From Meconema thalassinum (Eukaryota > Arthropoda > Insecta > Orthoptera > Tettigoniidae), in contig OX336392.1 of the NCBI GenBank assembly GCA_946902985.2, positions 20,806,716 to 20,870,715 of the forward strand: DNA of 64,000 nucleotides, read 5' to 3'. Under the pieces are notes generated by a model, which saw only the letters and a program-made list of their open reading frames with translations, was not told the origin of the DNA and made no database searches. This document shows positions 33,184 through 45,148 of this stretch, one piece after another. Position 1 is the stretch's first letter. The number at the start of each line of letters is the position of its first letter. The translations under genes and the position numbers were made by a program.

Positions 33184-33369
33184 AATGATATACACTGATA
33201 AAGACAAATAACCCCCAAAATACAGGCACAGAAATATATACCCTTCTCCTTCCACAAATGCTATTAGCTTTTCAGCCCCAAGTTGTCGGCGACAAATGTA
33301 ATGGTCTCTTGCTTAGGCTGGGATGACAAGTGAAACGGTATTTACTTTGCTCCACGTTGAGCGTACAAA
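33184..33369. other. Gypsy-2 leader, with a partial repeat of the LTR edge
   Basis: Between the 5' LTR and gag. The 12-base word ACAAATGTAATGG occurs at the LTR edge (33366) and again at about 33292, so 33296-33369 (74 bp) is bracketed by two copies of the LTR terminus. The expected tRNA primer site next to the LTR is not obvious; TTTGTCGCCGACAACTTGGG (minus strand, after the inner copy) is a candidate leader start. Confidence 0.5.
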
Positions 33370-34737
33370 TGTAATGGTTTCGCTAGCCCACACTGTTGGG
33401 AGAAATGTAACTGTTTACCTTTGCTTAAGCTATGTTGTTTTAATGGGCGCCAAGACCTCAATGCAATGTTGAAATCTAAATTTGTATTTAACAACGTCTA
33501 GCTCTGGCAGAACACATTCAAGACTCTATTCACTCAGATCGTGGTATGATTTGATCATTAACCCAACAAACAATTGTATCAGGAGAAGGAATTGGTCTAT
33601 ATCTAATGCTACCTACTGAAAGCAAAGATTGCATTGTAAAAGAAATGAATTTATTATATAAAACAAGTATAGCAAAATTAATAATAATAATAAGTTTAAA
33701 ATTTAAATTGGAGCGTTGTGATTTGAATATTACCGATAGAAAATTACGTGAAAACGGAGTCTGATAAATTGATTTTACTCTTATTTCCAAGCTATGAAGT
33801 TACTGAAATATGAAATATAAAACAAAGAAAATGAGAGATTGCGTATTTCTGCGTCATGTGCGCTTACCATTGGAAATTGCCAAAGCATCTCCCTCGTTCT
33901 TGATGATGCTGTGTGCTTCCCACAGTCTCCTGGACGTCGTCATCTCCGTCGAAATTTGATGATATCCTGGTAGATTATATAATTCTATGGTCCGTACCTC
34001 GGACCCAAACTCGCGTAAAACCGCACTGGTTACGTTTTACAAAAGTTCGTTGCTAACTCCACTGAACATCGGAGCGACACGCACTTGCGACCGTACACCG
34101 CAAGTTCTACACAGATAGTCGCTAACTCCACCGAACATCGGAGCCACTCGCACGCGCATCCATACTCGTCAAGTACTATACAGATTGTTCTCGTCTCACG
34201 GCGCGTCGAACGATATATTCACCTGTCGGCTCCCCCACTCTTCAGTCCCAACTAGCTTACGTCGTCTCCCCTGATTGGCTGAACCACCACGCGATCTTCT
34301 CCTCCTCCGGGTCATTACACTCGGCGACAGGGTTCCGTTTCAACAATTCGCCTCTTCTAGACCTTGCGACCCAAGATTGCGTCATGCTCCTCGACAAGAT
34401 TCAGCGTGTATTAGAATTCCCAGTGAGTCATGTCTCTCAAATACCCTAACTGACAAAAACTCCGTAAAATTCCTTAATCAGATAATTTTCTATGATATCG
34501 TCGTTCGTAATAATTTGCTGGATAGGGTTTTCTAAGACATAGAAAACCTATCTGAATGCTAATAATTTTTATAAAATGCTCCGAAAATACCTTAATAATA
34601 ATTACAATAAATTAATAATAATAATAAATTACCATGAAAAATTGTCTTGGCAGAACAATTTGCCGCGTAAATAAATATAGAATGGCTTCCTACTGACTTA
34701 TGCCAGTTGCATAAAACCCCTCGAAAAACACGTTACA
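33370..34737 (-). repeat. Gypsy-2 5' LTR
   Basis: Direct repeat of 25553-26920, ending CGTTACA before the GCAA duplication at 34738-34741. It is expected to carry the promoter of this minus-strand element; a specific TATA box was not assigned. Confidence 0.95.
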
Positions 34738-37489
34738 GCAACGTATTTCAGAAAATTAGAAGTGCGAGAACCAAATAAACAAAGAAGAACGGGAACTATA
34801 GACATTGTTTTCAAGAAAGCAGACGAACTATTCTAAAGCACCAAGACTCGAGAAGTATTAGTGGCTAAAAAATCCATAGGTCACCGATAGGTTATCGAGG
34901 GGACCTCGATCAGAACAGACTTTCGCTAGGATCGATAAATCAGATCTAAAAGGGGAGCCGCTCAAGCTAGAGAAATAGCTGATCATCAGGATCAGGATTT
35001 GAAGAATTGTTAATCCAGGGAAGTAGTAGATGATTCGAGACTTTCGTATTCTGCAGGATAGGAAGCCGACATTGAATAAATTTCACCCTTGGAGACGGGA
35101 GATTAAGAGGTCACGTGTGATAGGCTAAAAAGACGGCCTAGTGATCAAAAGTTGTGAAGTGTAAATATATCAAAAGTGTGTGTTAAAAGTAATATAATTT
35201 TAGTGTTTTATTGTGTGTTCAAAACGGATACACCAGTGTATTAAAAATGTTGTCAGTGTTAAATGTAGTGAATATGTGTCAAGAAATTTCTGTACATGAG
35301 ATGAGTTTGTACAATATGGAGTAGGTCAAGAAGGTGGGCCAAAATGTCACATCAAACGAGAATAAAGGTCAGAAAACGACCTTAGACATGTGAGTAAAGA
35401 TTTTCATTATATTTTGGTGTCGGGAAAAATTTTGTGTACAATTCCACCGGAGTTTTGAGTAAAAAGGATGTTTTTAAATAAATAATAACTAAATAAGAAC
35501 GCGATCTGAACAAAAATAAAGTTTTAAGAAATAATAAATAATTATGTGAAATAATAAATCCTGTAGAGGAAATGCATGGAATAAAATGTCAGTGTATTTA
35601 ATGAATGTTATAAAAGCAAGCGTAATAATAATAATTATAACAAAGATATTTACATAAAGGTAAATTTGAATTATATGAAAGAAATAGCTTTTGAGCTTTT
35701 GTAAGGAATGTAATCATAATAATAACAAGGTAAAGAAATCTAAATAAAGATTAAATTGAATGATATAAAAATATAGAGCGTTGAAGCCTTAACAAATGTA
35801 TAAGACATGATGTGAATGCATGTTTTTAAAAATGGAGCGATTTATTGTCAACGGAAAAGATTAATATAAGAATTGGGATATGTATAAATTGTTACTATGA
35901 AATTTATCAGTTCTTTGGAAGACATTAGGCCGTAAAGTAATGGGTAGCGTAATGGAACGCAATTAAATAAAAAGTCACGCTAGGAACGCGTAAAAGTTAA
36001 AGTACTTGGTAAGTTACTTATGGAGGGTAGTTGATTGCAGTGAATTGAGATATGTTGTAAGTCCTCTAAATTGTGACGTGGATCACGAGGCCAGGTGTGT
36101 GTTATATTGAAAAGGGAGCTAATGTATGGTATTATTGAGCGTATGTCATGTAGGCCACGGCCGACTTTAAATCGCGTCTTGTATAAGTCCTCTAATGCGG
36201 AAATGGTTCCCGAGGCATGTTAAGAGATTCGAACCTAGAATCCTCGTGTTGTTAAAGCCCCTAATTATTCGTCGTAGAATGTGTATTACTCTTCCCAATC
36301 AATGAGGACCCTCTCATAATTAATAAATGCCAAGGTTACGAAAGTGGTTTATGAACCAATAATATTGTTGAATGAAAATAAGTGAAGTAAAAGCCAGGTC
36401 TTTCCACAGAACTGAACAAAAAATGAAGATTTTTTTTAAAAGCATTGAAGAGAGCTCCAACCGTAAGCTAGGCCGGGAGTCGCTCTCCCTGTCATAAATC
36501 ACGCTCGAGTATAATGGCCTGACCCTCATAGTACGAGGGTGGGTAAAAACAGTCTTGTAAGAAGTGAAATACACCGTGAGTGCTTAAAGTTGTTAATGAC
36601 CCGGGCGTTGAACCGAGGTCCTTGTAGATTGATATTATCGCTTGCCAGTTCAGATCGTAGTTCTCTTATGTGATAATAGTCTTATAAGACAAATGAATTA
36701 AATAAAAATCCCCATTGTAATATTGTATGGAAATAGGAATCCACGAGTTTGTGAAGATAACTAGATTCGGGAGTAATCATAGTTTTTGACTTTGTCAAGT
36801 AATCTTTATAACTCTGGAGTACACAAGTAGTTTCCCGATCACCGTAGTGAATTTGCAAACTTGAGAGAGATAGTAAATCCTGAGAATATGTGAAATGCTC
36901 AAATATTGAAGTGAATAATTAACATGTAATTTTAAATGTAATTATATATTTGTTTTGATGATAAGAAAAGATAAAATAAATTCTTGAGGTGTACAAAAGT
37001 ATGACACCATTATTATGGAAAAGTATCGAGCCAAAGAAGCTCGTAGTTATGGAACTTTAAGATAAGTACTTTATGGAAGTGAAAATAATCGTGAATTGTT
37101 GGTTTTAAGGAAAACCATGTGTTTTATTCTAATATTTGTTTTATTTTTATGCTATTCCTTGTTCACTTTGGACAAGTAGAATGATATTGGTCAGTAGTTT
37201 ATTTGTTTTATTGTTTGTAGCGCCATAATTTTGATTAATTAAATGTGTTAAAATAGGAGTTGATTTTGTTGTTATTTTTGCAAGTGTATCCTCTATTTAA
37301 TCCAAAATATGTAAGTCACAGAGTGGGAGAACTTACCGCAGCCCCGAAAAATCCCGAATTGAGCAATGCTGGCATACTGTGATTTGCATATTTCTTGCTG
37401 AAGGGCACAATAGTGGCAATTAACATAAGTAGGTTATATGAAAATAGGCTGTATAGTTCTTCACGGAACTACTTGTTATATATTAGTAT
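34738..37489. other. A/T-rich non-coding stretch, possibly rest of Gypsy-1 LTR
   Basis: It begins with the GCAA duplication. There are no frames with domains, many AATAAA-like words and short A/T runs. By position it should include the remainder of the Gypsy-1 3' LTR split at 25552, but I could not find a clear LTR end (expected ...TTCA) or its flanking duplication, because the 5' LTR is outside the window. Confidence 0.45.
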
Positions 37490-38215
37490 GATAATATTTC
37501 AGTTTAATTTCCAGGAGGCCGTGCATGGGTGTTGCCAAAATGATTCTAAGCCTGCTGATAGGTCCAATGTTTAAATCCATATAACTTCCACACTATCAAT
37601 TGGATTTCAACCAATTTTCGTATGTACAATGTGTTCATAAACAGATACGAGTGAGCGTATTCTTGAAAGCCACCAGGGCTGTTAACTGTTAATAAATGCT
37701 CTCTCTCTCTCTATTTTCTTATCCAAATACCAATATATCAGAAAGTATGCAAGCCGACAGCTTTAAACTATGTACACATATAATACCTGCCATTCTAGAT
37801 TAATTTGGAGGAACTTATGTACGTCAGTCGTACCAACATGATTCTAAGCCTGTTGATAGGACCAATTTTTTAATACATGTAACTTCTATACTATCAATTG
37901 GATTTCAAACAAATTTCATATGTGCTATTTGTACCATTACAGATATGACTATCCTTATTCTTAAGAGCAACCAGGGCTGCCAACTGTTAATAAATGCTGT
38001 ATATTCTTTTATCCTAATATTAATGTATCATAAAGTTTGTGAGCCAACAGCTTTAAAATTTGCACACGTATAGTACCCGACATTCTAGATTAATTTGGAG
38101 TAACTAATATACGTCAGTGCTGGCTCACGTCCGCAGGTTTAACCATTAACTACCCTGCACGTGTCCCCTGGGTGGTGCTAAACGAGCAACAAAAACACTG
38201 GCGACCAGACAATCA

Positions 38216-38863
38216 TTGAGATCTCCTGGTAAACATTACATCACCTATCAGAACATGAATAAGTCGACAAAGGGTTCTTTTGAGGACTATCCCTCTAGAA
38301 AGCTAGGACAATGTTTAAGAGTTTGTCAGCTCAACATTGAAGGCATCAGTAGAGAAAAATGCCAAGTGCTGCATAAAATCTTAACAGACAACAAAATTGA
38401 TCTAGTTACAATTCAAGAAACCCATGCAGCAAACGAAGAACAACTTAGTTCAAGGGGAAAAGTACCTGGATATGACTTGCTAGGTGCTACCTACGACAAT
38501 GTTTATGGAGTTGCAACATATGTTAGACAAAATGTAGAAAATGCATATCTTATTTCTACAAGCTATGATGATGGCATTCAAGAAGTTGTCACAAAAGTAG
38601 GTGAAACGACAGTAGTAAATGTCTATAAGCCTCCAAGCATTGTTTGGCCACCTAAAGTGCCTAATACTTACAACCACCCTACAACATATCTGGGAGACTT
38701 CAATAGCCACCATGAACAATGGAAATACAGGCGGAGTAACGAAAATGGAAATGCATTGGTGGACTGGGCTGAAGAGCATGATATACATCTTGTTTTCGAT
38801 GCTAAGGATCGGGGCACTTTCAGATCTGGTGCCTGGAACACTGACCACAATCCCGATCTCTGA
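38216..38863 (+). pseudogene. LINE endonuclease domain
   Basis: 215 codons. Exonuclease-endonuclease-phosphatase fold signatures: CQLNIEGISREK near residue 39, the catalytic IQETH at about 66, YLGDFNSHH at about 157 and SGAWNTDHNPDL at the end. In intact relatives the domain continues past this point; here TGA at 38861-38863 ends it and further breaks follow before the RT frame. It would nick target DNA for target-primed reverse transcription. Confidence 0.85.
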
Positions 38864-39053
38864 TTTGTCTCATCTGACTGCAATGTAACTGCCAGTAACA
38901 AGAAAGGTCCTTGGAGACTTCCCACATAGCCAACATCGCCCAATTTTTCTTGAATTCGGGATCAGTATCCCTTTAATCAGAGCGCTTCCCAGGCCCAGAT
39001 GGAACTTTCAAAAAGCTAACTGGACCATATTCTCAGAAAATCTAGATAAATGT

Positions 39054-41236
39054 GTGGGATGGATCCCTCCAGTAAGTTCAAACTACAAGCGGTTCTTTCG
39101 AGCTATAATTAGCACGGCAAAGAAGTGTATCCCTCGCGGTTTCCGTAAGGAGTATATTCCCGGATGGACAGAGAAATGTGAAGACCTATACAAAGAATTC
39201 TGTGAAACTAACGGGCATGAAATAGCAGATGAATTGCTGAATAACATCAACGCAGCAAGACGAATAAAGTGGACCAAAACTGTCGAATCTCTGGACTTTC
39301 GTACATCAAGTAGGAAAGCTTGGTCTTTGCTCAGGAAGCTAGGTGGTAGTACGCCAAGAGACCGCATATACGATGCTATCACCCCTAACCAAGTTGCAGC
39401 AAACATTGTGTCCACTTCCAGATCACCTCAAGTACGTACACATACTATTGCAGCTAAGAAGAAATTAAAGGTACTCAAAGCAGAACGTAGAGCTGATACT
39501 GAGTATTGTCTTCCATTCAGCACCGAAGAAGTAGCAACTGCCATAAAAGAAATGAAACCAGGGAAAGCCCCAGGCTTTGATGGCATTCACGCTGAATTTC
39601 TGGTGCACTGTGGCAAGTATGTGAACCAGTGGCTAGCTAAGTTCTTCACAAATATCCTGCAAACCGGCAACATACCTCATGAAATGAAACGCGCGAAAGT
39701 TATAGCCTTATTGAAGCCAGGTAAAGCAAATGACAAGCCAGAAAATTATCACCCCATAGCATTACTAAGTATGTTGTATAAGCTACTGGAAAGAATGGTG
39801 TATAACAGAATCTGTCTCAAGATCTTCTAATCTATACCGTTTGAACAAGCCGGATTCAGACCTAACCGCAGCTGCACAGACCAAGTCCTTTCTCTAACAA
39901 CCTTCATAGAAGCAGGTTTTCAGAATAAAGAGAAGACATCAATAGCATTCATTGACCTAACAGCTACATGCGACACTGTCTGGAGGCAAGGTGTCATACT
40001 GAAACTCCTTCAAGTGATACCAAGTATGAAAATTAGCCATCTCATCAATGAAATGCTCAGTAACCGATGTTTCCAAGTAATTATGGGCAACTGCATCAGC
40101 TCACAAATGAAGCTGAACAATGGCCTGCCACAAGGATCGGTCCTTGCCCCTCTTTTGTTCAGTCTATACATATCAGATATGCCTGAAACAAAGTCAAGGA
40201 AGTTTGGGTATGCTGATGACTGGGCCCTTGCTACGAGGCATAAAGAACTTGAAACAACTGAAACCATACTGACCAATGACTTATCAACTATTGGAGAATA
40301 TTTCCGGAAATGGAGGTTACAGCCAAGTGCCACGAAGACAGAAGTATCTACGTTCCACCTGAGCAACAGGCTGGCCAACAAAGAGCTCACTGTTCATTTT
40401 GAAGGAAAATTGTTGAGACATAATAGGAACCCGAAATATCTAGGGGTAACATTTGATAGAACGCTCAGTTTTAAGGAACACCTAACAAAAACAGATGCCA
40501 AAATTAAAACTCGGAATAACATCCTTCAAAAACTGTGTGGCACATCTTGGGGATCTTCTGCATCAACACTGCGCACCTCAGCTCTGGGTCTGGTTTATCC
40601 AGTTGCCGAATATTGCTCGCAAGCTTGGCTAAACAGCACACACACTAAGCTTATCGACCCTCAGCTTAACTATACAATGCGCCTTATAACTGGCACAATC
40701 AGACCCACGCCGACTTTCTGGCTACCCATACTTAGCCACATACAACCTCCATCTCTGCACTATTACGCGAGTACAAAAAGCTGTACAAGAATCCACACCT
40801 TGCTGTGCATGAAAACATACCAAACATCGGAAGAGGTAGGCTTCGCTCTCGTCATCCACCCCTTGAAACCGCGAGAACTTTAGATGCCAACAACTTTAAT
40901 ACTGATGACTGCTGGAGGCAATCATGGCAGACCAACGCAACAGCAGAGCAATTGAAGATGCCGTGCATATCAACGAAGCCACCCGGCTTTGAATTACCAC
41001 GCAAGGACTGGTCAATACTTAATAGAATAAGAACCAACACTGGAAGATGTGCAGACCTTATGTACAAGTGGAAGAAAAGAGAGTCTCCAAGCTGTGACTG
41101 TGGTGCTGAAAAGCAGACTGTCTTCCATGTTGTGCACGAGTGTCCCTTGAGAGCTTTCGCTGGCGACCAATCAGAGTTCCTGGTGATGACGGAGGGATCA
41201 CTGGACTATATTCATGGACTTGATATTAGTTTGTAG
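39054..41236 (+). pseudogene. LINE reverse transcriptase and C-terminal domain, disrupted
   Basis: The RT region starts at about 39530 (KEMKPGKAPGFDGIHAEF) and includes FIDLTATCDTVW, LPQGSVLAPLLFSLYI and the catalytic YADDWALAT (about 40209). An in-frame TAA at 39828-39830 interrupts it, but the frame is otherwise open to 40883. A frameshift at about 40850 moves to a frame open to 41236. This holds a short helical region and CDCGAEKQTVFHVVHECPL, a zinc-binding-like motif found at the C-terminus of I/Jockey-group ORF2 proteins. Confidence 0.87.
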
Positions 41237-41986
41237 ACTGTTATAATTATCTTTATGATTGTAATATTATTTAACTGTACATTTTGTGATGTAGCCATAC
41301 GCTAAATAATAAAAAATAAAGTGCTCCCAACATGATTCTAAGCCTGCTGATTGGTCCAATTTTAAAATACATGTAACTTCTATACAAATAAATGGATTTC
41401 ATCCAAAATTGGCACAACAAGAGATCATAATATTTCAGATTATTTCTGACCAACACCTCATTGACATAGTTGCCAACATGATTTTACGTGCGCTGATAGA
41501 TCTAATGTCTAACTGCATGTAACGTCCATGCTATCCATTGGACTTCAACCAAATTTTGTATTCTGTACCTTAAGAGATGGAACTAAAATATATTCAGTCA
41601 CCAGGGCTGCCAACTGTAGTGCTCTATTAGGCTACATTATACCAGGTATATTTCGAACAAATTAGAAATTCCGATATTACCAACTTAATTTCGTCATTAT
41701 TCTAGATAGGTCTATATAGATTGGCATGAATCTTAAATTTTAGGAAAAGTAGGCTCTTTAGTTCGTCACGGAACTTCTTGTTTGAAACGCGAACTTCCGA
41801 CGGGGGATGGGGGGACCACCGAACTATTTACATTATAGCTTTTATTTTGAGTTAAGTTATCATATGAACCACAAGCAACAACCAGAGTAATCTAGATTAA
41901 ATCATATTCACACACAAATTTGTCTGCTTTAGTATGCCTCATGGATTTTTTTACATTAAGCAATAATATTCAGTTCATGGAATTCT

Positions 41987-42136
41987 TCACTCATCACATC
42001 CTTCTGAATCATCATTGCACTTTGCACAAATGATTGTCTTGTTGCTATGCTTTCCACACGTGTATCTCTTGCAAGAAGCAAAGATCATTGTTGTTTTGTT
42101 CACTTTGTTGTATTTCTGTCCTTTGGAGTGAACTAT
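41987..42136 (-). pseudogene. Transposase C-terminal remnant, piggyBac-like cysteine-rich tail
   Basis: On the minus strand about 50 codons run from HSKGQKYNKV to a TGA at 41987-41989. They contain the arrangement C-x4-C-x2-H-x6-C-x2-C (SCKRYTCGKH then CAKC). Cysteine-rich tails of this type end piggyBac-family transposases. No catalytic part remains upstream, because a short inverted-repeat insertion (42137-42339) and the tandem-repeat arm follow. The assignment rests on this motif only. Confidence 0.4.
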
Positions 42137-42339
42137 CAACGGGGGGTACTCTATGCCCACCAACAAAAAAGTGCTATTAGCTTTTACAGATGATAAAAAA
42201 TTAATAAAGCAATTGAATGATACAATGACAGAGTTAATTATGGACAGTTACTTCTCTTTCAGGATGCATAGGAAACATACATTACACTGAAAGTTTAAAA
42301 AACCGAAATGGTGGGCATAAAATACCCCCCTCCCCGTTG
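42137..42339. mobile_element. Short inverted-repeat element (MITE-like, about 203 bp)
   Basis: The left end CAACGGGGGGTACTCTATGC and the right end (complement) CAACGGGGAGGGGGGTATTT are inverted copies with a small gap. Both continue into TATGCCCACCA / TGGTGGGCATA. Interior A/T-rich, no frame. A flanking duplication was not found. Confidence 0.5.
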
Positions 42340-43800
42340 GTACTGCTAGAGTTAATTAATTTCATTTAGAAGCTTGGAGTACAGTGGCCATCATCCCCGT
42401 GTACTTGTTGCCTTCTAATTTATTGACTCAATGAATCGATCAAAAGCACCACGGTGTAACTATGTGTGTAACAGGTAGTCCCGTGACGAACTAATGAGCC
42501 TGCTCTTCTTAAAGGTTAAGATGCCAATGATTAATCTATATAATTATACTTATGTACAGTAGAATAATGACGAAATTAAGTTGGTAACACTAACATTTCT
42601 AATTAGTTCGAAATATACCTGCAATAGAGTAGCCTAATTGAGCACTACTGTTGGCATCCCTGGTGACTCTAAATATTCTCTTAGTTCAATCTCCTAAGGT
42701 ACAGAATGCACATACAAAATTTGGTTGAAGTCCAAAGGATAGCAATGACGTTACATGCAGTCAGACATTGCACATGTCAGCGCACACAAAATCATATTGG
42801 CAACGGTGTCATGTATGTGTTGCTCAGAATTTATCTGAAATATTATGATCTATTATTCTGCCAATTTTGAATTAAATCCATTTGTTAGTATAGAGGTTAC
42901 ATGTATTTAAAAATTGGACCTAATAGCAGGCTTAGAATCATGTTGGCATGTTGTATATCAGTTACTCCAAATTAATATACAATGTCATGCAGGCCACTAT
43001 ACGTGTGCAAAGTTTAGAGTTGTTGGCTTGCATATTTCCTGATTTATAAATATTAGGGCAAAAATTAGAGAGATCATTTTATTTACAGTTGGCAACCCTT
43101 CTGACTCCTAATAATACGCATAGTCATATCAGTTATGGTACACAAAGCACATACGAATTTTTGTTGAAATCGAATTGTTAGTATGGAAGTTCATGCATTA
43201 AAACAGGGGACCTATCAGCAGGCTTAGAATCATGTTGGCAGCACTGGCGTGTATTAGTTACTCCAAATTAATGTAGAAGGTCATGTATATACTATATGTG
43301 TGCATAGTTTCGAGCTGTTGTCTTGCATACTTTCTGATATATTGGTACTTGGATTTTTAAAAAATTGAGAGAGCATTTATTAACAGTTGGCAGCCCTGGT
43401 TGATATTAAGAATACGCATAGTCATATCTGTTATGGTACACATAGTACATACGAAATTTGGTTGAAATCGGATTGATAGTATGGAATTTCATGCTTTTAA
43501 AAATTGGACTTATCAGCAGGCTTAGAATCATGTTGGCAGTACTGGTGTATAGTAGCTGATACAAATTAATGTAGCATGTCAGGTAATTTACGTGTGCAAA
43601 GTTTCGAGCTGTTGGCGTGCATACTTTCTGATATGTTGGTATTGGGATAAAGAAAATAGAGAAAACATTTATTAACAGTTGGCAGCCCTGGTTGCTCTTA
43701 GGAATACGCATAGTCATATCTATTATGACCCATTAGCAGCACGTAGAATCATGTTGGCAACACTTTGATGTATGGCCTCCTGGAAATTAAACTGAATTAC

Positions 43801-44361
43801 CATTATTTATATTTGTGCCAATTTTGGAATAGCTCCCAAGCATACCATCCGAGATATTCAACATGAAGCTCAAATTTCAATTGCGATTGTTCAGCAGTTG
43901 GTAGCACTGACGTCATTTTCAAATATGGACGTGAAATATTCAGGTACACATCTTTACTCATACTAAATTTGGTTTCGATAGCTGCGTCCGTTTAGAAGTT
44001 ATAAAGGAATCGAACCCTTACTCTGGGGGGTTACGAATTTTATTAAGGTGATGTGTATATTTTATTTGAGGTCTTTTTATGTTTTATAATTATCTATCAG
44101 TATGTATATTATGACGTGCTTGATTTACAAGTAATTTGTTTAGCGTATAAATATTGTAATTTAGCAGGATCCGAATCTAGGGAGTGAGGAATATTTTAAC
44201 ATTGGAGTAATATAAAGTTTTGTATCTGGAAGATGTACACGGACAAGGAAGTACGAGTTGTTGTTCAAACCCGGGGGTAAACCCAAGCGCATGGGGAGGA
44301 TGAGTCAGGGGTGAGACTTGGCATCTATGTACGAGCTAGGACGATGGACTGTTTCCATATT
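43801..44361. other. Non-coding stretch, nothing recognised
   Basis: No domain-bearing frame, tandem repeat or RNA gene seen. Confidence 0.5.
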
Positions 44362-45148
44362 TGAGGCGCCTAGAATCAAAACCCGCCAGATCCATATTTT
44401 ATGAAAATTGAGATAAGCATTGTTTCTTATAGCTTATGCTGCGCTGAATTCATTAAAACTATTATTCTGTCACAAAACCCGCTACATCCTGCTGTAAAAC
44501 GAAGTCAAAGTTGAGGCTTAGTTGCAATATCCGCCAAGTCCAAAGACAGTTTCGCCATTTTTGGTTACAAAACCCGCCACATCCACATCAGCCAATAGGA
44601 GCACCCAGTTCCGCCATCTTACCTTCCATGATGCTTTGCGAAGTGTGTACTCTTTACCTACGAGCATTAGTCAGAGAAAGTAGGCCTACCCCAGCCTGAC
44701 GTGATCTGAATGGTTTATGTTGTTATACTTTCCGATAATAATAATTTGTTTTGGATAATTTTACAAAGAACAAGAGAACAATAACATTTGGTCCGGGGTG
44801 AAGTTTTCCACAGTACTGACATTTGCGAGCATAAACGTGTCACGAAACCTCACGTACAGCCAAAAGACATAAACAGGGAGATTGTCCTTCAGGCACAATA
44901 AGTGAAAGATGTTTCTAGACTGCTTTCGAAGCATTTTGGAGAAAGATGGAGGAAAAATGATGAGCTGCAGTTTTATTGCAATCTTCAAATTTCAAATTTA
45001 TTAGGGCTCTTTGGTATCAAAACCTGTCAAATCCAAATCTTAGTAACAAACACGACGGGAATGATGAAGATTGTGAAACTACTATAGAGGATGAGGCAGA
45101 AACAGACATTGTGTAGCTAGAACTTGCTGAAAAGAATGTGATTTAATA

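Larger units (their letters stand above)
25553..34737 (-). mobile_element. Gypsy-2, complete LTR retrotransposon (9185 bp)
   Basis: Two 1368-bp LTRs with TGTAA...TTACA ends, a 4-bp GCAA duplication, gag, then pol with protease, RT, RNase H and integrase in Gypsy order, all on the minus strand. I count about four differences between the LTRs (near 25616, 26105, 26659 and 26890), which implies recent insertion. It is inserted inside the Gypsy-1 3' LTR. Gag and most of pol are intact; one frameshift lies before the integrase core. No env is seen. Confidence 0.95.
38122..41319 (+). mobile_element. APE-type non-LTR retrotransposon (LINE), decayed
   Basis: The element is flanked by AGTGCT (38116-38121 and 41320-41325) and ends in an A-rich AATAATAAAAAATAAA tail. 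It holds an apurinic-type endonuclease, reverse transcriptase and a cysteine-rich C-terminal segment. No ORF1 is present, so it is 5'-truncated or lacks one. It looks like the I/Jockey group (YADDWA in the RT, C-terminal CDCG ... H ... EC motif); the exact clade is not certain. Stops and frameshifts make it inactive. Confidence 0.88.
37490..43800. mobile_element. Foldback-like element with ~296-bp tandem units in inverted arms
   Basis: The left arm (about 37505-38121 plus 41320-41776) and right arm (42476 to about 43790) are inverted copies. CAGTTTAATTTCCAGGAGGCC near 37499-37519 pairs with its complement near 43772, and TTAGTTCGTCACGGAAC near 41757 with its complement near 42478. Within the arms ATGATTCTAAGCCTG-type words recur at 37549 and 37846, 41331 and 41475, and, inverted, near 42790, 42940, 43235, 43530 and 43750, mostly 295-297 bp apart. 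The ~700-bp middle (41777-42475) is unique. A LINE interrupts the left arm. Exact outer ends and target duplication were not resolved. Confidence 0.7.
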
